Part shown: positions 1 to 6,570 of the stretch, piece after piece
How the letters are laid out: the number at the start of each line of letters is the position of its first letter
How positions within the stretch are numbered: position 1 is the stretch's first letter
Source: Deltaproteobacteria bacterium
GTDB lineage: Bacteria; Myxococcota_A; UBA9160; UBA4427
Direction: 5' to 3'
Assembly (NCBI GenBank): GCA_011051925.1
Contig: DRKE01000299.1
Span: 1 to 7,005 of the forward strand
DNA: 7,005 nt
Translations under genes and position numbers: made by a program
The notes under the pieces: generated by a model
Seen by the model: only the letters and a program-made list of their open reading frames with translations
Databases searched by the model: none
What the model was told of the DNA's origin: nothing

Positions 1-980
<980 letters not shown>

Positions 981-1252
981 GCGGCGGCGCGTCGCGCCCG
1001 GGCCGGCAGGCGGGGCCGGATGACCGCTGTTGCCGCGAGCCCCCGGGAGTGAAGCGAACGCGTCCGGACCCGATCGGGCGATCGGGCGGCCGCGCGGGTC
1101 CCGCCGGGCGGCGGCAGGGCCGCTTCGGGCTTCCCCGCCTCGAGGTCCCGCCCCAGGCCGGCCGGGATGCTTCCGCGAAACGGACGAAATCGGCCGGGCG
1201 GGCATGATCGGCGTCCCCTTTTCCGGCCCGATATGTCATAAAGGAAGGACCT

Positions 1253-1270
1253 GCGCCGCCCGGGCGGCGC
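1253..1270. repeat. Perfect 18-bp GC palindrome in the hydrolase leader
   Basis: The sequence GCGCCGCCC/GGGCGGCGC is an exact inverted repeat with no spacer, ending six bases before the ribosome binding site of the exported hydrolase. It could be an operator for a dimeric regulator. In RNA it could form a very stable GC hairpin with a minimal loop that affects translation initiation. No T-run follows, so a terminator is unlikely. Chance formation in GC-rich DNA is possible. Confidence 0.5.
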
Positions 1271-1276
1271 GCATAC

Positions 1277-1282
1277 GAGGGG
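1277..1282 (+). promoter_or_regulatory. Ribosome binding site of the exported hydrolase
   Basis: GAGGGG lies seven bases before the ATG at 1290. This spacing, together with the signal peptide that begins exactly at that Met, fixes the start. It is preferred over a conceivable CTG at 1251, which is in frame but has an SD-like sequence only two bases away. Confidence 0.75.
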
Positions 1283-1289
1283 TCCTGCC

Positions 1290-4200
1290 ATGCACCGTCT
1301 CCCGTCCGTTCTCCTTCTTCTTCCCTTTCTTCTCGCTCCGCTGATGGCGCCGCCTCGGGTTTCGGCGCTCGACGCGCGACCGATCGTCGCGAGCGATCTT
1401 GCCCAGCTCGGCGGCAGCGATTTCAACGGCGGGGTCGGGGACATCCTGCTTCGCAACGACAAGGTCTGGGCGGTCATTCTCGCGGTCGGGGCGACCCCGG
1501 ATTTCAACGTGCCCTTCACGGCGGAGGTCCTGCCTTCGGCGGGCGTGCTGATGGACGCGGGAACGGTGGGCGATCGCAACGACGAACTGAACGAGATCCA
1601 TCAGCTCCTGAACCTCAGCCCCGACAGCGTGATCATCTACGGCGCCGTCACGGACTCGAGCGTCGTCGGCGATACCGCATCCGTCACGGTTTCGGGTTTC
1701 GCGCTCTTTCCCGGCGTCTCGACCCCGTCGAATCCGACAATCTTCGTCACGACGACCTATTCCGTGACCGACGGAAACGCCTGGATCGATCTCGATACGA
1801 CCGTCACGAACGGCAACGCCTTTCCGCTCCCGATCTTCCAGGTGACGGACGCCGACATCACGGTCGGTCGCAGCCGGATTCCCTTCCAGCCCTTTCCCTT
1901 TCGCGGCTCGAAGAATCCGCCCCTCGACTTGAGCGATCCGCTCTCCGCCTTCGGCGCCTATCCCTTCATCGCGACGCCCGGCGTGCTGGGTCCGGAGGAC
2001 GGCGCCATCAATGACGACGGAACGGCGAAGGAGGACGTGAGCTATGCGCTCGTCGCGCCGTCGGCGGCCCAGCCCCTGATCGGATTCGCGAGCACGGCGG
2101 TCGTCGCGGTGGGAAACAGCTTCGATCTGGCCGCCCTGGCGGCGGGCAATCCGCCACTTCTCGGTCCGGGGGATTCGCTCAGCTATTCGCGGCGACTCGT
2201 CGTCTCGAACCGCAACGATGTCGAGTCGACCCTCGAGATCGCCCTGCCGGGCCTGGGGCTCGGCACGCGCGCCGAGGTGACCGGTCGGATCGTCGACGGA
2301 AACGGGAATCCGGTTCCCGACGCCCATCTCTTCTTCGAGAACACCTTTCCCGGGGCCGATCCCGCCCTGTCGGGCTTCGTCACCGTCCTCGACGAGAACC
2401 AGGACGGTGTCGCCGACGGTGTGATTCCCGTGACGCCGGGGGCGCCCGTGCCCTTCACCCACGTCATCACGGGCGCCGACGGTCGCTTCACGGTGCGACT
2501 GCCCGCGCTCTCGGATCCCTTCACGGCGCCGAGCGTCTACGTCGGGGAGATCCGGGCGACCGAGCGCGACTACGCGGCGATCGCGCCCATCACGATCGAT
2601 CCGGTCTCCCTGGGTGGCGTCACGGATCTCGGGGATCTGCTCGTCTCGGAGACCGGGACCCTCGACTTCTCGATCGGCCGACGTCTCGGTCACCACCGGT
2701 CGATCCCGATCCCCGGCCAGATCCGGATCTTCGGAACGAACGGAACGCCCGATCCGGATCTCGGCAGCCAGTACTCGAGCGCGCGCAGCTATAGCGGCCT
2801 CGCGCCGGGCGGGGGCGCGGATCCCGTCCGTGGCGGGAATTCGTCGGACCTGTCGGAAGTCATCGCAGGCTCGCCCGCCCTCAACTTCGCCGCGACCGCG
2901 GATGGACGCGATCAGATCTCTCTCCGACCCGGTACCTACCGTGCGGTTGCGACCCATGGACTCGAATGGGGGATCGACGAAGAAGAATTCACGATCGAGG
3001 CCGGGGAGACGACGCGGGTCCGCTTCAAGCTGCGGAAGGCGCTGCATACCTGGGGCTTCATGTCAGCGGATTTCCATGTCCATTCGGCACGCAGCTTCGA
3101 CGCCTCGGCGCCGCCCGTCGATCGGATCCAGGCCTATGCGGCCAAGGGGGTCGAGGTCGTCGTCTCGACGGATCACGATCAGATCACCGACTATTCGGGC
3201 GTGATCACGGAGCTCGGGCTCGAGGACGAGATCACGACGATCGTGGGCAACGAGACGACCGGTACGATTCCCGTGCCCGCGTCCGCCGTGCCCGGCGGTG
3301 TCGATGCCTTTCCGCAGGGAATCGGTCATTGGAACGCCTGGCCGCTCGAGTTCATTCCCGGCGCACGCCGGGGAGGCTCGCCGGCGGACGAACTCCTGCC
3401 CGCCGGGGCCGTGGTCGATCGGCTGCGCGGCATGGACTCCCTCAAGTTCCTGGGGGCCACGCCCGACACGGCGACGCTGCCGCAATGGCTCGCGGCGGCC
3501 CAGGCAGGCCAGCCCGGGACGCCCGGGGAATCGCTGCCCCTCGATGACGAGGTCGTGATGCTGAACCATCCCCGGGCGGGCTTCGCGGGAACAGTCATCA
3601 TCGGTCTCTTCAACGCCCTCGGCAATGTCGGATACGACCCGAACCTGCCGATCACGGCCTTTCCGAACAACCTGCTCAACATCCCTTCGCTCTACAACAA
3701 GGCGATCGTCGGGCCGGCCGGGACCGACACGACGGCGCTCTCCTTCGATGCGCTCGAGATCCAGAACGGCCCCAGCATCCGGGGCTACCAGAACGTGCGA
3801 TCGGATTGGTTCAGTCTGCTGAAGCAGGGCATCCACAAGACGGGCACCGCGGTCGCGGATTCTCATCGCGTCATTCTCGAGAACGCGGGTTTCCCGCGAT
3901 CGTATGTCGCGTCCACGGCGCGCCGACCCTCGCAGATCGACGAGGACGACTTCACCCAGGCGATCAAGTCGATGAAGGTCGTCGCCTCGAGCGGCCCCTT
4001 CATCCGCTTCCGGATGTTCGATTTCGCGGATTTCCGGTTCCGCGGACTGGGCGAGACGGCGAGGGGGTTCGGGAGTTTCGCGCTCGCCTATGTCTCGGTC
4101 GAGGCGGCGCCCTGGATTCCGGTCGAGGAGGTTCGGATCTTCGTGAACGGAGAACAGGTCCAGACGATCCCGATCCATCCCGGCCGGGTGCTCGGCGTGC

Positions 4201-4418
4201 GTAGCCGCTTCCGGGGCTTCGTCCCGATCTTCGGGTTGACGAAGGATGCCTTCGTGACGGTCGAGGCAGGCGTCTCCGTCGATGCCGATGGAAACCCTCT
4301 CTCGACGGGATTGATCGCCGACGTACAGGCGATCGAGCCCGATCTCGAACCCCTCGGTTGGACGAACCCGATCTTCGTCGACCGGACGGGCGACGGGTAC
4401 ACGCCGCCGGGCCTGTAG
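1290..4418 (+). CDS. Exported CehA/McbA-family (PHP-type) metallohydrolase
   Basis: A 1042-residue protein with a Sec signal peptide (hydrophobic residues about 7-20, likely cut after VSA at residue 26). Domains in order: an N-terminal beta-rich region (about 27-325); a carboxypeptidase-regulatory-like/Ig-type module (about 328-450, TGRIVDGNGNPVPDA near 331) carrying a calcium-loop-like DENQDGVAD at 368-376; a second beta region (about 455-590); then the PHP-like hydrolase domain. Its metal-site motifs are all recognisable: DFHVH (H596, H598), TDHD (D628, H629), NE (E655), GHWN (H680), NHPR (H760), EIQNG (E823) and DSH (D857, H859). A C-terminal beta region ends in VDRTGDGY. I saw no cysteine in the whole protein, which fits an extracytoplasmic location. 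CehA and McbA hydrolyse the carbamate ester of carbaryl; the substrate here cannot be inferred and could be a phosphoester or another ester. The start has a good ribosome binding site and the stop is TAG. The next gene follows after seven bases. Confidence 0.9.
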   Translation: MHRLPSVLLLLPFLLAPLMAPPRVSALDARPIVASDLAQLGGSDFNGGVGDILLRNDKVWAVILAVGATPDFNVPFTAEVLPSAGVLMDAGTVGDRNDELNEIHQLLNLSPDSVIIYGAVTDSSVVGDTASVTVSGFALFPGVSTPSNPTIFVTTTYSVTDGNAWIDLDTTVTNGNAFPLPIFQVTDADITVGRSRIPFQPFPFRGSKNPPLDLSDPLSAFGAYPFIATPGVLGPEDGAINDDGTAKEDVSYALVAPSAAQPLIGFASTAVVAVGNSFDLAALAAGNPPLLGPGDSLSYSRRLVVSNRNDVESTLEIALPGLGLGTRAEVTGRIVDGNGNPVPDAHLFFENTFPGADPALSGFVTVLDENQDGVADGVIPVTPGAPVPFTHVITGADGRFTVRLPALSDPFTAPSVYVGEIRATERDYAAIAPITIDPVSLGGVTDLGDLLVSETGTLDFSIGRRLGHHRSIPIPGQIRIFGTNGTPDPDLGSQYSSARSYSGLAPGGGADPVRGGNSSDLSEVIAGSPALNFAATADGRDQISLRPGTYRAVATHGLEWGIDEEEFTIEAGETTRVRFKLRKALHTWGFMSADFHVHSARSFDASAPPVDRIQAYAAKGVEVVVSTDHDQITDYSGVITELGLEDEITTIVGNETTGTIPVPASAVPGGVDAFPQGIGHWNAWPLEFIPGARRGGSPADELLPAGAVVDRLRGMDSLKFLGATPDTATLPQWLAAAQAGQPGTPGESLPLDDEVVMLNHPRAGFAGTVIIGLFNALGNVGYDPNLPITAFPNNLLNIPSLYNKAIVGPAGTDTTALSFDALEIQNGPSIRGYQNVRSDWFSLLKQGIHKTGTAVADSHRVILENAGFPRSYVASTARRPSQIDEDDFTQAIKSMKVVASSGPFIRFRMFDFADFRFRGLGETARGFGSFALAYVSVEAAPWIPVEEVRIFVNGEQVQTIPIHPGRVLGVRSRFRGFVPIFGLTKDAFVTVEAGVSVDADGNPLSTGLIADVQAIEPDLEPLGWTNPIFVDRTGDGYTPPGL

Positions 4419-4425
4419 CGGACGT

Positions 4426-5199
4426 TTGTTCCGGTGCTTTGCCACGATCGTCGGCCTCGCGGCCGTCGCGATTCCTGTCGTCGCGCCGATGCGAGCCCCT
4501 GCGCATCCGACCGTGCGGGAACTTCGGGCGGAGCTGGCGGAGCGCGCGCGCTGTGAAGCGCCCACGGGCGAGGAGCGGCGCGTCGATCCGGTCCGCCTCG
4601 GGATGAGCGAGCCGGAACTGCTGCGGATCTTTCCCGATCTACGCCGCGATGTGACCGGGCAGGACGCGGCCCGGAAGGCACGCCCGGAACGGGCCGGGCC
4701 GGGATCGGGCGACGAGACCGGTCCTCGTCGCTGGACTCGCCAGGGTGCCGGGGCACTCGCGCGAGTCGACTATGAAACCTGGCAGGGCCGGGTCTATCGC
4801 ATTCGCTGGCGACTCCCGGTCGATTTCGAAAGGCCCGTGATCGACGAGCTCGGCCGGCGGGCTCGGGTCTGTTTCGGGCCGCCCGAATACGACCAGACCT
4901 TCGAGGCGGAGCCCGGATCGTCCCGGGCGACCCTACGTCGGATGCTCTGGAAACACGGCGACCGGCAGATCGAGCTGCGCCAGCTCCATCCCCTTCGCGG
5001 TGGGCCTGTCTACCTCAGCGTGACGGCAACCGGTCCGCTTCGGGAGATCGGGGCTGCCGGCCGGGCCCCGCCCCCGGAACCCGATCGAACCGAGAGCTGG
5101 TGGCGTCGCCCGGCCACGCCCCTGGTTCCGGCGAGCCCGGCCGAACGCGATCGGCTCGGCCGGGACTTCATGCGCTTCCTGGCGGAACTCGACCACTGA
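4426..5199 (+). CDS. Exported protein of unknown function, probably co-transcribed with the hydrolase
   Basis: I do not recognise this 257-residue protein. A TTG start at 4426 is chosen because it gives a full signal peptide (MFRCFATIVG, hydrophobic core to about residue 20, possible cleavage after A26). No other in-frame start upstream is close. The next in-frame ATG, at 4489, would remove the signal peptide. The ribosome binding site is weak (GGA at 4420-4422), so translation may depend on coupling to the preceding gene, whose stop is seven bases away. The mature part is rich in Arg and Glu. Residues 56-72 read VRLGMSEPELLRIFPDL, and a second block around C149 reads RVCFGPPEYDQTF. Both resemble the 'GM(t/s)..ev....G.P' pattern of small BamE/SmpA-like periplasmic folds, but this is only a shape resemblance. 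Residues from about 205 are Pro/Arg-rich and low in complexity. Its position suggests it acts outside the cytoplasm with the hydrolase. Confidence 0.75.
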   Translation: MFRCFATIVGLAAVAIPVVAPMRAPAHPTVRELRAELAERARCEAPTGEERRVDPVRLGMSEPELLRIFPDLRRDVTGQDAARKARPERAGPGSGDETGPRRWTRQGAGALARVDYETWQGRVYRIRWRLPVDFERPVIDELGRRARVCFGPPEYDQTFEAEPGSSRATLRRMLWKHGDRQIELRQLHPLRGGPVYLSVTATGPLREIGAAGRAPPPEPDRTESWWRRPATPLVPASPAERDRLGRDFMRFLAELDH

Positions 5200-5294
5200 A
5201 CGACGCGACCCGGAGCGATGGGCGTTGGAGGACCCGGTCGGGCCGAACGACCCGGTCGGGGATTCGGGGGTGGGCCGTTTTCCGGGAGCCCGGC
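5200..5294. terminator. Convergent intergenic gap, weak terminator candidate
   Basis: This 95-base gap lies between two convergent genes, where bidirectional termination is expected. For the plus strand, CCGGTCG (5234-5240) can pair with CGACC(C)GG (5248-5255) around a seven-base loop, with one bulge. A run of four T is 22 bases further on (5278-5281), too far for a classical intrinsic terminator. A second short inverted repeat, CCGGGAGCCCGG (5282-5293), abuts the VOC stop codon and has no T-run on the minus strand. Termination may be Rho-dependent. Confidence 0.3.
5231..5260. repeat. 12-bp direct repeat, 18-base period
   Basis: GACCCGGTCGGG occurs at 5231-5242 and again at 5249-5260, separated by CCGAAC. 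The match is exact. Both copies lie in the gap between convergent genes. Confidence 0.85.
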
Positions 5295-5714
5295 TCAGGC
5301 CGCCGTGTACTGAGCGAGGAATTCGGCGCTGGGCGGGATCGGCTTGATGACGTCGATCAACACGCCATTCGGGTCCCGTGTGATGAAATGACGCTGGCCG
5401 AAGGGTTCGTCGCGCAGGGAGCGCAGGATCGGAAGCCCCGCAGCCAGGGCGCGATCGAATTCGGCATCCACGTCGTCGACCTCGAAATTCAGCAGCAGGC
5501 CAGCGGCGCTGCTGCCGTCCCGGGCCTCCTCGGGAATCGTCTCGTGGTCCTTCCGAACGATGGCGAGATGGACGGAATCGTCCTCGGACGATCGGAGGTG
5601 GACGTACCAATCGCTGTCGAATCTCGTCTCGAAGCGGAAGTGTTCGCGATAGAACGCGGCGGTGGCGGCGACCCGGTCGGTCATGAGCACGGGGTAGTAT
5701 TGCGTGGTCTTCAT
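5295..5714 (-). CDS. VOC superfamily (glyoxalase/bleomycin-resistance-like) protein
   Basis: A 139-residue protein with the two-module VOC layout: beta-alpha start YYPVLMTDRVAATAAFY (6-22), module link LLLNFEVDDVDAEF (73-86), and C-terminal signature FGQRHFITRDPNGVLIDVI (105-123). Length is normal for a single-domain VOC protein. The ATG at 5714 is chosen because GGAG (5722-5725, minus strand) lies seven bases upstream; an earlier in-frame ATG at 5741 lacks a ribosome binding site and falls inside the likely operator. Known VOC members include glyoxalase I, dioxygenases and drug-binding proteins. Compared by eye with E. coli glyoxalase I, ligand positions H5, E56, H74 and E122 correspond roughly to Y7, H49, L74 and D121, so it is probably not a glyoxalase and may bind a small molecule instead. 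It is transcribed divergently from the TetR gene and probably repressed by it. Confidence 0.88.
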   Translation of the reverse strand: MKTTQYYPVLMTDRVAATAAFYREHFRFETRFDSDWYVHLRSSEDDSVHLAIVRKDHETIPEEARDGSSAAGLLLNFEVDDVDAEFDRALAAGLPILRSLRDEPFGQRHFITRDPNGVLIDVIKPIPPSAEFLAQYTAA

Positions 5715-5721
5715 GGCGTTT

Positions 5722-5725
5722 CTCC
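5722..5725 (-). promoter_or_regulatory. Ribosome binding site of the VOC gene
   Basis: GGAG on the minus strand lies seven bases before the ATG at 5714. It decides between this start and upstream in-frame Met codons. Confidence 0.75.
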
Positions 5726-5734
5726 ATTCATGAG

Positions 5735-5763
5735 TTAACATACAGGCTGCATGTATCTTTAAC
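5735..5763 (+). promoter_or_regulatory. Possible promoter of tetR and the dioxygenase gene
   Basis: TTAACA (5735-5740, five of six to TTGACA) and TTTAAC (5758-5763, four of six to TATAAT) are 17 bases apart. Both inverted repeats overlap it, as expected of an autoregulated repressor. The transcript would start near 5770, giving a leader of about 105 bases. Confidence 0.4.
5738..5754. promoter_or_regulatory. Likely TetR operator O1
   Basis: ACATACA-GGC-TGCATGT is an inverted repeat of two 7-bp arms (6 of 7 complementary) around a 3-bp spacer. It lies between the divergent VOC and TetR genes, 24 bases centre to centre from a second copy. It overlaps the possible -35 and spacer of the rightward promoter and the expected transcription start of the leftward one. 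Size and location fit a TetR-family dimer site; binding is inferred. Confidence 0.65.
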
Positions 5764-5784
5764 ATGCAGTGTGTATGTTTGCAA
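5756..5784 (-). promoter_or_regulatory. Possible promoter of the VOC gene
   Basis: On the minus strand, TTGCAA (5784-5779) and TAAAGA (5761-5756) are 17 bases apart; the matches to consensus are moderate (four and three of six). O2 fills the spacer. The -10 region overlaps that of the rightward promoter, so the two promoters could not easily be occupied together. Confidence 0.3.
5761..5779. promoter_or_regulatory. Likely TetR operator O2
   Basis: AACATGCA-GTG-TGTATGTT is an inverted repeat with 7 of 8 complementary positions per arm. Its 17-bp core (5762-5778) equals the reverse complement of O1 at 15 of 17 positions, with both arms identical and the only differences in the spacer. Two such matched sites in a 41-bp stretch are very unlikely to be chance. 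Confidence 0.7.
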
Positions 5785-5875
5785 GGGTCGATGGATCGGC
5801 GACGCCTGGCATGCGCGGAGGACACGGCAAGAAAAGGTCGAGAGCACGGTCGATCGAGAGAGCGATTGGGAGCGA

Positions 5876-6523
5876 ATGAGCGCGAGACGGAAAAGCGCGA
5901 AAAGCAAGAAGACGGAGATCGGATCCAGGAAGGCGAAGTCGAATCGCTCGCGGACCGAGGCCACGCGGGGGGCTCTTCTCGAGGCGGCGCGGCATCTTTT
6001 CGCCGAGAAGGGTTTCGCGGATACGGGCACCCCCGAGATCGTGGCCGCCGCGGGCGTGACGCGCGGCGCCCTCTACCATCATTTCATCGACAAGCTCGAA
6101 CTCTTCCGCTGCGTGATCGAAGGGGAGGCGAGTCGGGTCGCGGAAGAGATCGCACGGGAGACCTTCGAAGTGGCTTCGCCCCTCGACGGAATGCTCCGGG
6201 GCGCGGATGCGTATTTCCGGGCCATGTCACGGCCCGGTCGGGCTCGCCTGCTCCTGCTCGAAGGACCCGCCGTGTTGGGTGTGGCGGAGATGGACGAGAT
6301 CGATCGGCGGACCGGACGGAGCGAACTCCGCGAAGGCCTCGTGCTCGCCCTCGGAGACCGCCAGGACGATCGGACGATCGATGCGCTCGCTGCGGTCCTT
6401 TCGGCGGCCTTCGACAAGGCGGCCCTGGCGATCGCGTCGGGCGAGCCCGCGGAGGAGTACAAGGACGCGCTTCGGATGCTCGCGACGGGCATTCCCGGAA
6501 TGACGTCGGAGATCCATTCATGA
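5876..6523 (+). CDS. TetR/AcrR-family transcriptional regulator
   Basis: A 215-residue protein, a typical TetR length. The N-terminal DNA-binding domain is clear: helix 1 around TRGALLEAARHLFAEKGF (30-47) and the helix-turn-helix at about 50-70, TGTPEIVAAAGVTRGALYHHF, followed by DKLELF. The rest is the variable ligand-binding and dimerisation domain, so the inducer cannot be predicted. The ATG at 5876 is chosen over an in-frame GTG at 5771 because the GTG lies inside operator O2 and the extra residues do not look like a TetR N-terminus. The ribosome binding site GGGAG (5868-5872) is only three bases from the ATG, which may lower expression. Residues 1-26 form an unusually basic tail (11 Lys/Arg) that could touch DNA flanking the operator. 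It is divergent from the VOC gene and upstream of a dioxygenase gene, and probably regulates both and itself. Confidence 0.93.
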   Translation: MSARRKSAKSKKTEIGSRKAKSNRSRTEATRGALLEAARHLFAEKGFADTGTPEIVAAAGVTRGALYHHFIDKLELFRCVIEGEASRVAEEIARETFEVASPLDGMLRGADAYFRAMSRPGRARLLLLEGPAVLGVAEMDEIDRRTGRSELREGLVLALGDRQDDRTIDALAAVLSAAFDKAALAIASGEPAEEYKDALRMLATGIPGMTSEIHS

Positions 6524-6570
6524 AGAACCAGTGGCTCGAAACGAGAGCCCCGAGGAGAATCGAGACATGA
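6520..6570 (+). CDS. Possible 16-residue coupling or leader ORF
   Basis: ATG at 6520 overlaps the tetR stop as ATGA, and the TGA at 6568-6570 overlaps the dioxygenase ATG as ATGA. The product would be MKNQWLETRAPRRIET. GGAG at 6508-6511 lies eight bases before its ATG. It could carry ribosomes from tetR to the dioxygenase gene. No conserved peptide is recognised, and chance cannot be excluded. Confidence 0.25.
   Translation: MKNQWLETRAPRRIET
6552..6557 (+). promoter_or_regulatory. Ribosome binding site of the dioxygenase gene
   Basis: GAGGAG lies nine bases before the ATG at 6567 (eight if the following A is counted in the site). It is the strongest such site in the window and fixes the start. 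Confidence 0.75.

Larger units (their letters stand above)
981..1289. other. Intergenic region with no convincing gene
   Basis: This 309-base gap separates the dehydrogenase from the exported hydrolase. It is very GC-rich, and its open frames look like compositional shadows (Arg/Pro/Gly/Ala-rich, no recognisable motif, no ribosome binding site). A short inverted repeat sits just after the stop (GGCGCG/CGCGCC, 986-998), but no T-run follows it, so I do not call a terminator. Near 1189-1232 an imperfect inverted repeat (ATCGGCCGG with CCGGCCCGAT) precedes an AT-rich island at 1231-1244. That island is the only place resembling a promoter -10 region, and no matching -35 is visible at the right distance. 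An SD-like AAGGAAGG (1241-1248) is followed by no ATG or GTG at a suitable distance. Confidence 0.6.

Noticed and set aside
1030..1344. Possible 104-residue gene in the gap before the hydrolase
   Set aside because: It overlaps the hydrolase start in another frame, is low in complexity and has no ribosome binding site. Its Phe-rich end is a frame-shifted reading of the signal peptide.
1236..3047. 603-codon open frame on the minus strand, antisense to the exported hydrolase
   Set aside because: The product is dominated by Arg, Asp, Glu and Gly, has no recognisable motif, and mirrors a plus-strand gene with a signal peptide and conserved catalytic motifs. Long antisense frames are expected in GC-rich genes.
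3063..4565. 500-codon open frame on the minus strand
   Set aside because: It has the same antisense composition artefact over the PHP domain and runs into the start of the next plus-strand gene without a ribosome binding site.
5723..5733. TCCATTCATGA present here and again at 6513-6523
   Set aside because: It is an 11-bp match with no extension and different local roles (leader of the VOC gene; end of tetR). It is most likely coincidence.
5100..5738. 212-codon plus-strand frame across the VOC gene
   Set aside because: It is antisense to the VOC protein, which has a proper ribosome binding site and conserved signature.
5771..5875. N-terminal extension of the TetR protein from a GTG at 5771
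   Set aside because: The GTG lies inside operator O2 and at the likely transcription start, and the added residues are Trp/Cys-containing and unlike any TetR N-terminus.
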